The notes: a model not told the origin generated them from the sequence alone. A stretch of DNA of 64,000 nucleotides from Alkalidesulfovibrio alkalitolerans DSM 16529 (GCF_000422245.1 NZ_ATHI01000011.1:1-64000); one strand, 5' to 3'; numbered from the stretch's first letter, positions 1 through 9,776 are shown. Numbers and translations are program-made.

Positions 1-60
1 CGCGTCGGGACCGGCGCTTTCGCGGCAACGCCACAGACAGTGCTTTTGGGACGGCCTGCT
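1..60 (-). repeat. Palindromic element copy R0 (truncated by window edge)
   Basis: Partial copy of the dispersed about 120-bp imperfect palindrome described under findings. Read on the minus strand it begins with AGCAGGCCG just after the ftsX stop codon (63-65) and continues with CCCAAAAGCAC, then the shared GCGTTGCCGCG block. The far arm lies outside the window. Position and orientation match copies R3, R4 and R8, so it may end or stabilise the ftsEX transcript. Confidence 0.75.
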
Positions 61-62
61 AG

Positions 63-929
63 CTATTCCTTGACCGCGACCCAGCTCGACACCAACCCCA
101 CGCCGATCAGCGCGCCGAAGAGTCCCAGCGCCTGGGTCATGGGCAGGAATTCGATGGTCACGAAGAGCGGCGCCACGTTCAGCGCGTTGTGCGCCACAAG
201 CTGGAAACCCTTGAGCAGCAAGAGCGCCAGAACGCCCGCGACGAGGCACAGGAAGGCCCCGCCCGAGAGCATGGGAAGCTGGATGTAGGCCCTGGTCGCG
301 CCCACTAGGCGCAGGATGTCCACCTCGTCCAGGCGCGAGATCTGGGCCAGCTTGATGGTGTTGCCCACGATCAAACCCGCCACGAGCCCGAGCAGCCCGA
401 TGAGTGGCCAGACCACGCCCCGGCTGACCCGCACCCAGGAGGTGGCCAGGTCCATCTGCAAGGGGTTGTAATGCACGTCGGTCACGCCAGCCATGCCCCG
501 CAGCCGGTCCCTGATGCCCTGGGCCCAGGCCGCGTCGTCCTTGGGCACGGCGAAGGTGGCCTTGGCCGTGGGCGGCAGGGGATTCTCCCGGCCAGGAGCC
601 AGGGAGCCCCGGCCGCCAAAGGCCTTGGACAACTCACCGAAGGCCTGCTCCGGGGTGAAGGTCTCAAGGCTCTTTAAGGCCGGATCCTGGCGCAATTCCT
701 CCCAGGCCTTGGCCACCTGGTCCTGCGGGAGCTTGGCCTGCCAGTAGATCTGGAAGGTCACCTCGCCGCGCTGCTCCGTGACCACGCGGTCGATGTTGTG
801 CAAAAGCAGCAGGAAGAGCCCGGCCAGAAAGGCGGAAAGCGTGACCGCCGCCAGGGTGAAGGCCTGGGCCAGGGGATGGTCGCCGAGTTCGCGGATGCCG
901 CGCACGGCCATGCGGATGACGGAGCCCAT
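63..929 (-). CDS. ftsX: Cell division ABC transporter permease FtsX
   Basis: The 288-residue protein is the likely membrane partner of FtsE. In known systems FtsEX sits at the division septum and controls peptidoglycan hydrolases. A hydrophobic segment near residues 20-42 is followed by a long extracytoplasmic region and then three more hydrophobic segments in the C-terminal third, the FtsX layout. I chose the ATG at 929 because a GGGAGGG ribosome site precedes it and it lies one base beyond the ftsE stop codon, which implies translational coupling. Longer in-frame starts would run into ftsE. FtsX sequences diverge strongly, so the call leans on topology and on the adjacent ftsE. Confidence 0.88.
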   Translation of the reverse strand: MGSVIRMAVRGIRELGDHPLAQAFTLAAVTLSAFLAGLFLLLLHNIDRVVTEQRGEVTFQIYWQAKLPQDQVAKAWEELRQDPALKSLETFTPEQAFGELSKAFGGRGSLAPGRENPLPPTAKATFAVPKDDAAWAQGIRDRLRGMAGVTDVHYNPLQMDLATSWVRVSRGVVWPLIGLLGLVAGLIVGNTIKLAQISRLDEVDILRLVGATRAYIQLPMLSGGAFLCLVAGVLALLLLKGFQLVAHNALNVAPLFVTIEFLPMTQALGLFGALIGVGLVSSWVAVKE

Positions 930-930
930 C

Positions 931-1671
931 TCAGCCCTCCCCTTCCATGTCGGCCGAGGCATCCTGGTCGATGGGCCGCGAGAGCGGCTCCCCACGGCTC
1001 TCCACGGAGCACTGCGCCTCGCAGACCGTGCCGTCGTCCAGGTGCAGCACCCGCGCCTCGGGCACCATGTGCAGCACCTCGGCGTTGTGCGTGGCCATGA
1101 TGATGCTCGCGCCGTAGGCGTGGAATTGCTTGAAGACCTCGATCAGGCGGCGTGAGAGCCCCATGTCCAGGTTGCCGGTGGGCTCGTCGGCCAAGATGAG
1201 CTTGGGGTTCACGACCACGGCCCGGGCGATGGCCACGCGCTGCTGTTCGCCGCCCGAGAGCCGCTCGCAGGCCTCGTAGGCCTTGTCGTCGAGCTTGAGC
1301 ACGCGCAGCACCGCCCGCACCCGCCGCTCGATGAGGTTCCTGGGCGTGCCGCGCACCTCCAGGGCCAGGGCCACGTTGGCAAAGACCGTGCGCTTGGGCA
1401 GGATCTTGAAATCCTGGAAGACCACGCCGATCTCGCGCCTGAGCTTCGGGATGCGCGAGCGCGTAAGCTTCTTCAAGTCGAAGCCGCAGACCTCGGCCTT
1501 CATTCCCCGCGTCACGGGCAGGGCGCCGTAGAGCAGCCGCATGAGCGTGGTCTTGCCAGCGCCCGAGGGGCCGGTCAGGAACAGGAACTCGCCCTTGTCC
1601 AGGCTGAGGGAAACGTCCTTCAGGGCCCAGTTCTTGCCGAAGTTGAAGGACACCCGCTCCAGATGAACCAT
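931..1671 (-). CDS. ftsE: Cell division ATP-binding protein FtsE
   Basis: ABC-type ATPase of 246 residues. Visible motifs are Walker [10 protein letters not shown] near residue 34, the Q-loop VVFQDFKIL, the signature LSGGEQQRV, Walker [13 protein letters not shown] and the switch histidine in MATHNAEVL. The FtsE-typical EPTGNLD form and the overlap-like spacing with ftsX support the call. The C-terminal extension after about residue 215 is acidic and longer than in enterobacterial FtsE (about 222 residues); its role is not evident. It lies 29 bases after nrdJ on the same strand and could be cotranscribed with it. Confidence 0.93.
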   Translation of the reverse strand: MVHLERVSFNFGKNWALKDVSLSLDKGEFLFLTGPSGAGKTTLMRLLYGALPVTRGMKAEVCGFDLKKLTRSRIPKLRREIGVVFQDFKILPKRTVFANVALALEVRGTPRNLIERRVRAVLRVLKLDDKAYEACERLSGGEQQRVAIARAVVVNPKLILADEPTGNLDMGLSRRLIEVFKQFHAYGASIIMATHNAEVLHMVPEARVLHLDDGTVCEAQCSVESRGEPLSRPIDQDASADMEGEG

Positions 1672-1700
1672 GGTCTACCGCCGAATCCTTGGCCGCGCCG

Positions 1701-3974
1701 CTAGCCGCACTTGGTGTAGCCGCAGGAGTGGCATTTGTTGCAGCCTTCCTCGAAGACCAGGACGCCGTCGCACTCCGGGCAGGAGGCACGCAGTGACTCG
1801 CCGTCCTCCTGCAATTGCTCGTCGGCCATGTAACGCTGCCTGAGCACGTAAGCCATGGCGTCGGGGATGGACTTGAGCAGCCGCTTCTTGGTGAAGACCG
1901 AGTACTCGCCGCCGATGCCCTCCAACTGCGCCACCACCGGCCTGACGCCGATGCCGGAGCGGAAGAGCAGCGAAACCAAGCGGCCGATGGCCTCGGCCTT
2001 GGCCATGCGCGACTGGCCGGACTTGCCGATGACCGCGAAGACCTCGAAGGGCTTGCCGTCCACCTCGTTGATGGTCAGGTAGAGGTCGCCGAACCCGGTC
2101 TTGACCTTCTGGGTGAAACCGTAGACCACGTCGGGCCGCTTCTTCACGTTCACCACGCCGTTGATGGGCTTCTTGGGCTCGGCGGGCTTGGCGCCGGGCG
2201 TCTCCCCGGTGCACAGAACCTGGTCGGCGCGGCAGCCGTCGCGGTACACGGTCACGCCCTTGCAGCCCATCTCGTAGGCCATCCAGTAGATGTTCCAGAT
2301 GTCCTGCTGCGTGGCCTCATGCGGGAGGTTCACGGTTTTGGACACGGCGTTGTCGGTGTATTTCTGGAAGGCGGCCTGCATCTTCAGGTGCCACTGCGGG
2401 GCCACGTCGTGGGCCGTGACGAAGACGCGGCGGATGTCCTCGGGCACGTGCTCCATGTGCGCCACGCTGCCCTTCTTGGCCACGTCTTCCATGAGCGTCT
2501 TGGAGTGGGCCTGGGCGGCTTTGAGCGCCTCCTCGAAATAGGGGTTGGCCTCCATGAGGCGTTCGCCGTCCATGACGTTGCGCGAAAAGGCGAGCGCGAA
2601 GAGCGGCTCGATGCCCGAGGAGCAGCCCGCGATGATCGACAAGGTGCCCGTGGGCGCTATGGTCGTGGTCGTGGCGTTGCGGTAGGGTCCCTCGTTGCGT
2701 TTTCCGTAAACCGAGGTCTCGTAAGCCGGGAAGGGGCCGCGCTCCTCGGCGAGTTGGGCCGAGGCGCTCTTGGACTCGGTCTGGATGAACTTCATGATCT
2801 TTTCGGCCAGATTCAGGGCCTCCTGCGAGTCGTAGGGCACGCGGAGTTGGAAGAGCAGGTCCGCGAAGCCCATGACGCCCAGGCCGATCTTGCGGTTGGT
2901 GCGCACCTTCTCGCCGATCTGCGGGAGCGGGTAGTTGGAGGCGTCGATGACGTTGTCCAGGAAGCGCACGGAAAGGTGCACAACGCGCGCAAGCTCCTCC
3001 CAGTCCACGCCGTCGCGCGCCTCGGGCTTGGCCAGGAGCGCCAGGTTGATGGAGCCCAGGTTGCATGCCTCGTAGGGGAGCAACGGCTGTTCGCCGCAAG
3101 GATTGGTGGACTCGATCTCGCCCTGGTCCGGGGTGGGGTTGTCGCGGTTCACGCGGTCCAAAAAGACGATGCCCGGATCGCCGGATTCCCAGGCCTTTTG
3201 CACGAGCAGGTTGAAGACCTCGCGCGCCCTGAGCCTGCCCTTGACCTTGCCGGAATGCGGAGCCACGAGATCGTATTCCTCGTCCTTCTCCACGGCCTGC
3301 ATGAAGCCCTCGGTGAGGGCCACGGAAATGTTGAAATTGTTCAGTTCTCCCTGGCGCGCCTTGGACTCGATGAATCGAACGATGTCCGGATGGTCCACGC
3401 GCAGGATGCCCATGTTGGCCCCACGCCGGGTGCCGCCCTGCTTGATCTGCTCGGTGGCGGTGTTGAAGATCTTCATGAACGAGATGGGGCCGGACGCCAC
3501 GCCGCCCGTGGAGCCCACGCGCGCGCCCTCGTGGCGCAGGCGCGAGAAGGAGAAGCCCGTGCCGCCGCCAGATTTGTGGATCATGGCCGCGTGTTTCACC
3601 GCGTCGAAGATGCCGTCGATGGAGTCGTCCACCGGCAGCACGAAGCAGGCCGCGAGCTGCCCGAGCTCCGTGCCCGCGTTCATGAGCGTGGGCGAGTTGG
3701 GCAGAAAGCGCCACGAGGTCATCAGGCTATAGAACTCTTGCGCCAGCTCGGCCACGGAGTAGGGCGAGGAGGAGTACTTGCTCTCCTCGGCGGCGATGGT
3801 CGCGGCCACCCGCCAAAACATCTGCCTGTAGTCCTCGCGGGGCAGACCGTCCGGCCCCTTGCGCAGATAGCGCTTGGTCAGGACGACTTCGGCGTTGGGG
3901 TTGAGGCGCGGCTCGACCAGATCGGCCGGGGCGGACGGGACAGGCGTGACGCGGGGCATCTCGGGGGATTTCAT
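1701..3974 (-). CDS. nrdJ: Vitamin B12-dependent (class II) ribonucleotide reductase
   Basis: This enzyme reduces ribonucleotides to deoxyribonucleotides with adenosylcobalamin as radical source, so it works with or without oxygen. The class II hallmark N-x-C-x-E is present as TNPCGEQPL (Cys about 293), and the redox-partner Cys lies in LAACFVLP near residue 110. The C-terminus has six cysteines in [12 protein letters not shown] and TKCG, typical of long NrdJ proteins that are re-reduced by thioredoxin-type partners. The ATG at 3974 gives 757 residues and has AAGGAG nine bases upstream; an in-frame GTG at 4019 would add 15 residues but has no clear ribosome site. I saw no cobalamin riboswitch in the short leader. 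Confidence 0.95.
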   Translation of the reverse strand: MKSPEMPRVTPVPSAPADLVEPRLNPNAEVVLTKRYLRKGPDGLPREDYRQMFWRVAATIAAEESKYSSSPYSVAELAQEFYSLMTSWRFLPNSPTLMNAGTELGQLAACFVLPVDDSIDGIFDAVKHAAMIHKSGGGTGFSFSRLRHEGARVGSTGGVASGPISFMKIFNTATEQIKQGGTRRGANMGILRVDHPDIVRFIESKARQGELNNFNISVALTEGFMQAVEKDEEYDLVAPHSGKVKGRLRAREVFNLLVQKAWESGDPGIVFLDRVNRDNPTPDQGEIESTNPCGEQPLLPYEACNLGSINLALLAKPEARDGVDWEELARVVHLSVRFLDNVIDASNYPLPQIGEKVRTNRKIGLGVMGFADLLFQLRVPYDSQEALNLAEKIMKFIQTESKSASAQLAEERGPFPAYETSVYGKRNEGPYRNATTTTIAPTGTLSIIAGCSSGIEPLFALAFSRNVMDGERLMEANPYFEEALKAAQAHSKTLMEDVAKKGSVAHMEHVPEDIRRVFVTAHDVAPQWHLKMQAAFQKYTDNAVSKTVNLPHEATQQDIWNIYWMAYEMGCKGVTVYRDGCRADQVLCTGETPGAKPAEPKKPINGVVNVKKRPDVVYGFTQKVKTGFGDLYLTINEVDGKPFEVFAVIGKSGQSRMAKAEAIGRLVSLLFRSGIGVRPVVAQLEGIGGEYSVFTKKRLLKSIPDAMAYVLRQRYMADEQLQEDGESLRASCPECDGVLVFEEGCNKCHSCGYTKCG

Positions 3975-4126
3975 CAGTAAAAACGGCTCCTTGGAGAAAT
4001 ATGCCGGTGCGATTGGCACCTACGGGGCTTGTATACACGGAAGCGGGTTCGGAGGGAAGAAGAAGGCGTGGACACCCGCGATGCGCGGGCTGAACGAGGG
4101 GTCATGGTCGTCGAAAGCGGCTCGTA

Positions 4127-4375
4127 TCAGACTGTCGCGGTCGAAACCTGCAACCACTCGGGCCGGGCCATGGTGCGGCAGATGGGGCAGTACAGCCAGC
4201 CGGAGCACGATAGCGCCCGCTCGCTCACGCCGCACATCCTCGCGCCGCAGGTGCCACAGGTGTACAGCGGCTCTCCGGCGGCGAGCATACGTCCGCAGGT
4301 GGGACAATAGGCTTCCGCGCTAGGCAGGACTTCGAGACGTTTGCCGCCCTCGTCATGAGGGTTCTTAAGATTCAT
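4127..4375 (-). CDS. Small zinc-ribbon protein, unknown function
   Basis: The 82-residue soluble protein has four CxxC pairs (CPTC, CGTC, a single Cys pair around RMCG and LSCS, and CPIC), so it probably binds one or two zinc ions. No catalytic domain is visible. It lies upstream of nrdJ on the same strand, separated by about 150 bases, so cotranscription is possible but not shown. A GGAG sits about 12 bases before the ATG. Such proteins often mediate nucleic-acid or protein contacts, but no function can be assigned from the sequence. Confidence 0.7.
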   Translation of the reverse strand: MNLKNPHDEGGKRLEVLPSAEAYCPTCGRMLAAGEPLYTCGTCGARMCGVSERALSCSGWLYCPICRTMARPEWLQVSTATV

Positions 4376-4665
4376 ATTTCGACCATACTCCAGTCATGGG
4401 CCCTGTCAATCAGTTTCGCAAAAAATCCGCCCCGTGCCGCAGGTTTCCCCAACTTCGCAACATGCGTCATCCTTGCGCCCTTCCGGCAGTATCTGGAGAG
4501 AACCAAGCTTTCCGTCGCTGCGAGACGTCTTTACAAACGCAGGCCGTTTTCCTAGCGTAGCCTGGACGCAGTGCGTCCACATCCGCAGAGGCTCCCGAAG
4601 TTCCGGGAGCGGGATTCGAACGCGCCGGTTCGTTCCGGGCGCACCATGACGAGGGGGGGGTTCGC
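4376..4665. other. Divergent intergenic region with two inverted repeats
   Basis: This region separates the minus-strand zinc-ribbon gene from the plus-strand PAS gene. It holds a 7+7 palindrome at 4564-4578 (GGACGCA-G-TGCGTCC) and a hairpin at 4591-4610 (GCTCCCG, six-base loop, CGGGAGC). Either could be an operator or leader structure for the PAS gene; no clear sigma-70 promoter was found. Confidence 0.4.
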
Positions 4666-5469
4666 ATGACAAACGGGCAGGTCGGCCCTTGCGATGTGCA
4701 ACGCTCCACGCCGTCCAGGGCGGAGCAAAACGACGCCCTGGCCTGCTTCGAGCTGTGCGGAGCGGGGCTTTGGGCTGCGGACGCCGTTGGACGCTACACT
4801 CTGGTCAACGCCGCCTTCGCGGCCATGCTCGGCGACGACGGTCCCGAGGCGACGCGCGAGCGCGTCGTGAACATGGGCCAGCAGGTCTACGCCGATCCGG
4901 CCGACTGGGAAGCCTGCCTCGCCCTGGCTCCGGGCACGACGCTCGCGCGTGTCGTCCCGCTCTACGGCCGCGACGGCCAGATGCTGTTCGTGCGCGAGCA
5001 GGTCACGGTCTCCGGGGGGGCCGGCAGGACACGACTCTTCGGCGCGGCCATGGACGTGACCCGCTCCATGGGCGCAAAGCGCGACCTCGAGGCGCATCTG
5101 GCCATGCTGCGCCAGGTCATGGACGCCATGGCCGACGCCATGGTCCTGGTCGATCTGGATGGAAACGTGGCCCTGTGCAATCGGCTTTTCGCCACCCGCC
5201 TTGGCGCGGATCAGGACGCGAGCGGCGGCGCGCCCCTCTCCGGCTGGCTCGAACCCCTCGACCCGGCGGACGAAAGACACCTTGCCCGGCTGGCTGAAAC
5301 CCCCGCCCCTTACAATATCATCCTGGCGGAACGCGCCACTGGCGAAATGCACTTCACCACGGTCACGCCCTTCACCGACGCCACGGGCGCACTTCTGGGC
5401 GCGATCCTGCTGCTGCGTGAAAGCCGCCTGCTGCCGCTTGGCGACGAAAACGGCACTGGCCGGAGCTGA
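4666..5469 (+). CDS. PAS-domain signalling protein without output domain
   Basis: The 267-residue protein appears to hold two PAS-like sensory modules: residues about 25-130 (ELCGAGLWAADAVGRYTLVN, ending in FGAAMDVTRS, a typical PAS-to-PAC exit) and about 140-255 (MADAMVLVDLDGNVALCN, ending in GALLGAILLLRESR). No kinase, cyclase, methyl-accepting or DNA-binding domain follows, and no membrane segment is visible, so it is probably a cytosolic sensor acting through a partner. It heads a plus-strand run of four genes. The ATG follows a G-rich run (GAGGGGGGG) that may be its ribosome site. Confidence 0.75.
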   Translation: MTNGQVGPCDVQRSTPSRAEQNDALACFELCGAGLWAADAVGRYTLVNAAFAAMLGDDGPEATRERVVNMGQQVYADPADWEACLALAPGTTLARVVPLYGRDGQMLFVREQVTVSGGAGRTRLFGAAMDVTRSMGAKRDLEAHLAMLRQVMDAMADAMVLVDLDGNVALCNRLFATRLGADQDASGGAPLSGWLEPLDPADERHLARLAETPAPYNIILAERATGEMHFTTVTPFTDATGALLGAILLLRESRLLPLGDENGTGRS

Positions 5470-5476
5470 GTCCGTC

Positions 5477-5758
5477 ATGCGCAAACACCTCTTCGCCAAG
5501 ACCGACTGCAATTGCCTGCGTCAGGCCACCTACTTCAAATGCGTGTTCTGCGGCGCGCTCGAATACGTGAGCCCCGACGAGGTCCGCCGACTGGACAAGT
5601 CCAGGGCCGTGTGCCCTGATCCGCGCGCCCCGGCCGTACCCGGGCCCGAGGCGTTCAGAGCCTCGTTCGGTGCGACCATCGACTGCCTGGCGCCGGACTG
5701 GGAGACCCACTTCGCCGCACAGCCGCCCACGAACTGCCCCGGCTGCACGACCGGCTGA
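5477..5758 (+). CDS. Small cysteine-rich protein, unknown function
   Basis: The 93-residue protein starts at the ATG seven bases after the PAS gene. Its cysteines fall in pairs: CNC near residue 11, CVFC near residue 22, single cysteines in the middle, and CPGC at the C-terminus. This suggests metal binding or a redox-active fold. There is no signal peptide. Tight spacing to the PAS gene suggests one transcript. I do not recognise the family. Confidence 0.6.
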   Translation: MRKHLFAKTDCNCLRQATYFKCVFCGALEYVSPDEVRRLDKSRAVCPDPRAPAVPGPEAFRASFGATIDCLAPDWETHFAAQPPTNCPGCTTG

Positions 5759-5808
5759 GTATTCCCTGCCAGGTCCGCATTGCCGCTCGCCGCGCTCTGG
5801 GCTATGCC

Positions 5809-6381
5809 GTGTCCATGCGGGCCCAACGACAACCATCCTCATCCGCCGCCCCTTCCGAGCCCAGGCACGCCCGTCCGCCCAGGAGGCTTGCGGTTCTCGC
5901 CGCCCTGCTCAAATCCCTGCCCGTGTTGCTCGTCTGGGGAATCGTGCTTGCCGCCCTGGCCGCGCCACTGTTGCGGATGCAGGGCGACCCCACCTCGCGG
6001 GAGATTTACGGACTGCTCGGCGGCATCTGCCACCAACTGCCCACCCGCAGCCTGTTTCTGGGCGACGCGCGGCTGGGGCTTTGTGCGCGCTGCATGGCGC
6101 TTTACGGCGGCATGGCCCTCTCCGTTGCGCTGGGGCTCCTTGCCCGCGCCCGGCCCCTGCCCGGCTGGCTTCTCGTCGCCGGGCTCATTCCCTGCCTGCT
6201 CGACGGCCTTTCGGCCAACCACGGCCTGTGGAAAAGCGACACGGCGCTCAAGCTGCTCAGCGGCGCAATCGCCGGATCAACCATTGCCCTCTTCTGTCAT
6301 CCACGCTATTGCCGAATGATCGATTCGCTCGTGTTCCGACTGGACCGTCCAACCCCTCGCCCATTGGGAGACGCCCCGTGA
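5809..6381 (+). CDS. DUF2085-type integral membrane protein
   Basis: This 190-residue membrane protein carries the DUF2085 signature: a cysteine-histidine pair followed by a CARC motif, here GICHQLPTRS and LGLCARCMALYGG. Hydrophobic segments lie near residues 28-55, 95-115, 118-135 and 145-160. The family's function is not known; the conserved Cys/His residues suggest metal binding at the membrane. The start is uncertain: GTG at 5809 or ATG at 5815, both in frame. The stop overlaps the GTG start of the next gene (GTGA), so the two are translationally coupled. Confidence 0.75.
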   Translation: MSMRAQRQPSSSAAPSEPRHARPPRRLAVLAALLKSLPVLLVWGIVLAALAAPLLRMQGDPTSREIYGLLGGICHQLPTRSLFLGDARLGLCARCMALYGGMALSVALGLLARARPLPGWLLVAGLIPCLLDGLSANHGLWKSDTALKLLSGAIAGSTIALFCHPRYCRMIDSLVFRLDRPTPRPLGDAP

Positions 6382-6926
6382 AATCCTGGACCTCGCTCGC
6401 CTTCGCCGCTCTCGCCCTGTTCGTCTCCGTCGCCCTGACGCACGCCCCGGCCCACGCCCAGTCCGGCGCCCCAGATCAGACAGTGACCCTGACCAAGGGA
6501 ACCCCGGTCTATCTGCAACTGACGCGGGCGCTCTCCAGCGACGTCCACGACGAGGGCGACCAAGTCTATCTGGCCGTTACCCGACCCGTGAAAGTGGACG
6601 GGTATGTGGTCATTCCCGAGGGCGCCCCGGCCGTCGGCCGCGTCACCGAGGTCAGGCGCGCCGAGCACGAAGGCAAGGCCGGATTCATCCAATTCAAGGT
6701 CGTCAGCGTCACCGCCGAGGGCAACGTCAACGTCTTCCTGGGCTCTGGCATGGAGAGCGCCACGGGCGAGGACAGCGAGACCTCGACCACGATCTTCGGC
6801 ATGGGCTGCTGCCCGTTTTTGCTTTTCGCGCGCGGCGACGAGGCATCCTACCCCGTCGGCACCGAGGCCGAGGCCTTCGTGGCCGAGGATGTATCCTTCC
6901 CGGTGCAGGGCTTGAAGCGCGAGTAG
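6378..6926 (+). CDS. Exported protein of unknown function
   Basis: The 182-residue protein has a clear signal peptide (KSWTSLAFAALALFVSVALT, cleavage probably after HAQ or AHA). The mature part reads as a beta-rich domain: GTPVYLQLTRALSS, GDQVYLAVTRPVKVDGYVV, IPEGAPAVGRVTEV. This resembles the 'valid range, then G-D-x-V, then IP-x-G-A' pattern of exported beta-barrel-like domains also seen in VirB10/TrbI-like proteins. The similarity is by eye only. A Cys pair (GMGCCPF) sits near residue 140. The GTG start overlaps the stop of the DUF2085 gene. It is the last gene before the terminator at 7102-7136. Confidence 0.65.
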   Translation: MKSWTSLAFAALALFVSVALTHAPAHAQSGAPDQTVTLTKGTPVYLQLTRALSSDVHDEGDQVYLAVTRPVKVDGYVVIPEGAPAVGRVTEVRRAEHEGKAGFIQFKVVSVTAEGNVNVFLGSGMESATGEDSETSTTIFGMGCCPFLLFARGDEASYPVGTEAEAFVAEDVSFPVQGLKRE

Positions 6927-6977
6927 AAATCAGGCTTGATTGCGTCAGGCGCGGGCTGTTGACGAACACAATTCCAC

Positions 6978-7099
6978 GGACCGCTCAAAGGCGTCGGATG
7001 CAAGGCGCAAGAAAGCGCCGGGCCCGACGCGTATAAAGACATACGCAAGGGGTCGGCGCTTTCGCAGCAACGCCGCAGACGGCGTCTTTTCAGCGGTCC
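6978..7099. repeat. Palindromic element copy R1
   Basis: The outer arms are perfectly complementary: GGACCGCT at 6978-6985 and AGCGGTCC at 7092-7099. Inside are the shared blocks GATGCAAGGCGCAAG and TTCGCAGCAACGCCGCAGA around a central hairpin near the CGACGCGTAT core. It lies between the last gene of the PAS operon and a strong terminator. Its orientation is the reverse of copies R2, R3 and R8. Confidence 0.85.
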
Positions 7100-7101
7100 G
7101 A

Positions 7102-7136
7102 GGCCGCCGCGACACAGCAGTCGCGGCGGCCTTTTT
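7102..7136 (+). terminator. Rho-independent terminator of the 4.67-6.93 kb operon
   Basis: A perfect 12-bp stem (GGCCGCCGCGAC at 7102-7113 and its complement at 7120-7131) with a six-base loop is followed by TTTTT. It faces the plus-strand operon and lies just before the 3' end of the convergent chemoreceptor gene. Confidence 0.85.
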
Positions 7137-7156
7137 CAATCGAATGAAGGTGCGAA

Positions 7157-9190
7157 TCAGCTCTTGAGGTCCTCGACCAGGGCCTGAAGCTCCGAGGCCT
7201 GACGCGCCAGATCCGAGATGGCCTTGGCCGATTCGGACATGACCTGGGCCGTCTCGTTGGAGATGCGGCTGATGTCCTCGATGGCTCGGTTGATTTCCTC
7301 GGAGGTCGCGGACTGCTGTTCGGCGGCCGTGGCGATGGAGGCCACCTGTCCGGCCGTGTTGGAGACGATGGTCACGATCTCCATGAGTGCCGCGCCCGAA
7401 TGCTCGGCCAGGGTCGTGGACTTGGCCACGGCTTTGGCGGCCTCGCTGGTGGCCGTGACGCTCTTTCTGGCCTCGCCCTGGATGGAGGAGATGGCCTGGC
7501 CGACCTCTTTGGTGGCGCTCATGGTCTTCTCGGCCAGCTTTCTCACCTCGTCCGCGACCACGGCGAAGCCGCGCCCGGCATCGCCCGCGCGGGCCGCTTC
7601 GATGGCCGCGTTCAGGGCCAGAAGGTTGGTCTGGTCCGCGATGTCCTCGATGACCCCGATGATGCGGCCGATGTCCTCGGCCTGCCTGCCGAGCCCTTCC
7701 ATGCTCGTTTGCAGCGCCTCGGCCTGCGCCTTCACGTCCTCGATGGCCGCGATGACCTCGCGCACGGACGTCTCGCCGCCCTGGGCCTTGCCCTTGGCGT
7801 TGTCCGCATCGGCCGCCGACTGCGAGGCGTTACGCGCCACCTCGATGACCGTGGCGTTCATCTCCTCCATGGCCGTGGCCGTCTCGGCCACGCGGTGCTT
7901 CTGTTCCTCCGAACCCCTGGAAGCCTGCTCCACCTGGGCGCTCAACTCCTCGGAGGCCGAAGTCATACGCTCCACGATTCCCTCGATGCGACCGGCCGCC
8001 TGGAGCATGCCCTGCCGCTTGGCCTGCTCGGCCTCCTTCCTGGCCTGCTCGGCCTCGGCCGTGGCCTGCCTGGCCTTTTCCGTCTCCTGGGCCGCGAGGC
8101 GGCTCTTTTCCTCGGCCTCCTCCATCTTGGCGATGAGCGAGTCCACCATCTGCTGGATGCTGACGTTCAGCTTGCCGATCTCGTCCTTCTGGTCGATGCC
8201 GGACGTGGCCTTGAGGTCGCCCCCGGCCACGGCCCCGGCAAAGGCCATCAGACGCCTGACCGGCCCGGTGACGACCCGGCTGATGAGCAGGGCCGCGATC
8301 ACGCCAACGAAAAGGAAGGCGGCCGAGGCCCAGGCAATGGCGCTCCTGAGCGCGTACACGTCGGCCATGACGTCGTCCTTCACGGCTCCCACGGCGATGG
8401 ACCATTTCGTGCCGGGGATGGGCGCGTAGCCGAAATAACGGTCGCTGCCCGCAAAATAGTACTCGTCATAGCCGCGCTCGCCCTTTGTCATGCGCTGCAG
8501 CATCTGGGCGAGGCGGGCGAACTGAGGATCCGTCCTGGCTTCCTCGATGAAGTTACGCTGGTCGAGCACGTATTGGCGGTTGCCGTGGGCGATGAGCGTG
8601 CCCTTGCCGTCGATGATGTAGGAGTAGCCGGTGCGGCCGTATTTGATCTCGTCCGTGATCAGGCTGAACATGGTGGCGTCGAGCCGGGCGATAAGCACGG
8701 CCGCCACCTGTCCCCGCTCGTTGCGGATGGGCGCGGCCGTGATCATCACCGGCGAGTTGGTCACCCGGCTGATGATGACGTCCGAGGCCACTGTTTCACC
8801 GGCCATGGCGGCCTTGAAGTAGTCGCGGTCGCCGAGGTCTGCGGTCGATCCGTCCGGATAGCGCGCCTGCCCGTTCGGGGCGATGATGCCCATGCCCAGG
8901 TAGCCAAGCCGTTTGGTCTCGTCTTCCAGGGCCGGGGCCTGCAGGCTCCAGTCCATGGACCGCACGACGTGCCGGTTGGCCACGCCCTGCACGGCCAAAA
9001 GATGGTAGTCCAGGCGGCTGCGCACGAGCTTGGCGCCCTCTTCGGCCATGGTGGGCATGTTTTCGTGCACGGCATTGGTGACTGCGGTCGAGGCCCGGTC
9101 GTAGGCGATGTAGCCAAGCCCCCCGCAGACCAGGACAAGCAGAAGCGACAAGCTGCCGATGAGTTTTGCGCCGATGGGAATGTTCTTCAT
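7157..9190 (-). CDS. Methyl-accepting chemotaxis protein with periplasmic Cache-type sensor
   Basis: The 677-residue transmembrane chemoreceptor has a first membrane segment at residues 8-30 and a periplasmic domain to about residue 285, containing Cache-like text ([55 protein letters not shown]). A second membrane segment follows at about 290-312, then a HAMP region starting near [16 protein letters not shown] long charged coiled coil ([17 protein letters not shown]) leads into the signalling domain, whose tip reads [20 protein letters not shown] and [17 protein letters not shown] chose the ATG at 9190; longer frames add sequence that does not look like a signal. The ligand cannot be predicted. 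Confidence 0.93.
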   Translation of the reverse strand: MKNIPIGAKLIGSLSLLLVLVCGGLGYIAYDRASTAVTNAVHENMPTMAEEGAKLVRSRLDYHLLAVQGVANRHVVRSMDWSLQAPALEDETKRLGYLGMGIIAPNGQARYPDGSTADLGDRDYFKAAMAGETVASDVIISRVTNSPVMITAAPIRNERGQVAAVLIARLDATMFSLITDEIKYGRTGYSYIIDGKGTLIAHGNRQYVLDQRNFIEEARTDPQFARLAQMLQRMTKGERGYDEYYFAGSDRYFGYAPIPGTKWSIAVGAVKDDVMADVYALRSAIAWASAAFLFVGVIAALLISRVVTGPVRRLMAFAGAVAGGDLKATSGIDQKDEIGKLNVSIQQMVDSLIAKMEEAEEKSRLAAQETEKARQATAEAEQARKEAEQAKRQGMLQAAGRIEGIVERMTSASEELSAQVEQASRGSEEQKHRVAETATAMEEMNATVIEVARNASQSAADADNAKGKAQGGETSVREVIAAIEDVKAQAEALQTSMEGLGRQAEDIGRIIGVIEDIADQTNLLALNAAIEAARAGDAGRGFAVVADEVRKLAEKTMSATKEVGQAISSIQGEARKSVTATSEAAKAVAKSTTLAEHSGAALMEIVTIVSNTAGQVASIATAAEQQSATSEEINRAIEDISRISNETAQVMSESAKAISDLARQASELQALVEDLKS

Positions 9191-9432
9191 GATGACGCTC
9201 GTAGTGTTGCAGGATTGCGCGAGACCGGATCGGACAAGCTCCCTCGCCCGGTTCCGCGTTGCCGGACGCGCATGCCATATCCGGGCTTCACGCCCGATCG
9301 AACCCCTCACGCCGATGAGATGAAAACGTAATAATAACGCTACCCGATGCGCGAATTAAGTCAATGGCATGGGTAAAGAATTTCACTACGGGACGGCGCT
9401 TTCGCTCTGTCTCCCGCGCCTGACGAAACAAA

Positions 9433-9456
9433 GACCCCGAGCGGATGCGCGGGGTC
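9433..9456 (-). terminator. Candidate terminator downstream of malQ
   Basis: Read on the minus strand, GACCCCG pairs with CGGGGTC across a ten-base loop and is followed by TTTGTTT. It lies beyond repeat R2 on the exit side of malQ. The stem is only seven pairs, so confidence is moderate. Confidence 0.5.
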
Positions 9457-9579
9457 AGGCTGTTGAAAACAATCCCATCTGCTGCGTTGCCGCGAAAAGC
9501 TCAAATCCTCGCGTATTGCAAATACGCATCGGCCTTGAGCTTTTCTTGCGCCTTGCATCTGAGCCTTTTTAAACAGCCT
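9457..9579 (+). repeat. Palindromic element copy R2
   Basis: The outer arms AGGCTGTT (9457-9464) and AACAGCCT (9572-9579) are exact complements. Internal blocks are CATCTGCTGCGTTGCCGCG, the central CTCGCGTATT/AATACGC hairpin, and CTTGCGCCTTGCATCTGAG. It has the same orientation as R3 and R8 but different arms. Confidence 0.9.
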
Positions 9580-9649
9580 GGAAAAGGGGTTTGTCAACAA
9601 TTTCGGGGCTTCGCAGTCCGCATCGGTCGGGGGCGGCGTTTTCCTCTCA

Positions 9650-9678
9650 CCAGCGGAAAGGGATACCCTTTCCGTTGG
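9650..9678. repeat. 13-bp stem hairpin downstream of malQ
   Basis: CCAGCGGAAAGGG at 9650-9662 pairs with CCCTTTCCGTTGG at 9666-9678 (one G-T wobble) across an ATA loop. There is no T-run on either side, so it may be an RNA 3'-end stabiliser rather than a full terminator for the minus-strand malQ transcript. Confidence 0.55.
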
Positions 9679-9776
9679 GAGGCGACCGTATGCCCTGGAA
9701 AACCGATAAAGGCAAGCGGTATTCAGCACCCGTGGGAAGGCCCGTCCGGCGCGGAGTCCAGGGCGTTCGGCCCTGT

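Larger units (their letters stand above)
9191..9776. other. Intergenic region between malQ and the chemoreceptor gene
   Basis: No gene is visible in these 586 bases. From left to right it holds the chemoreceptor leader, a minus-strand terminator candidate (9433-9456), repeat copy R2 (9457-9579) and a long hairpin (9650-9678). A TTGACT on the minus strand (9359-9364) could be a -35 box, but no well-spaced -10 follows. Confidence 0.5.

Noticed and set aside
4028-4036. TGTATACA upstream of nrdJ as a possible NrdR box
   Set aside because: Only one short palindrome is present, not the paired 16-bp boxes expected, and class II genes are often controlled otherwise.
4590-4660. tRNA-like T-loop text (TTCGAATC on the minus strand)
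   Set aside because: Only four of five T-stem pairs form and no acceptor, D-arm or anticodon arm could be placed, so there is no cloverleaf.
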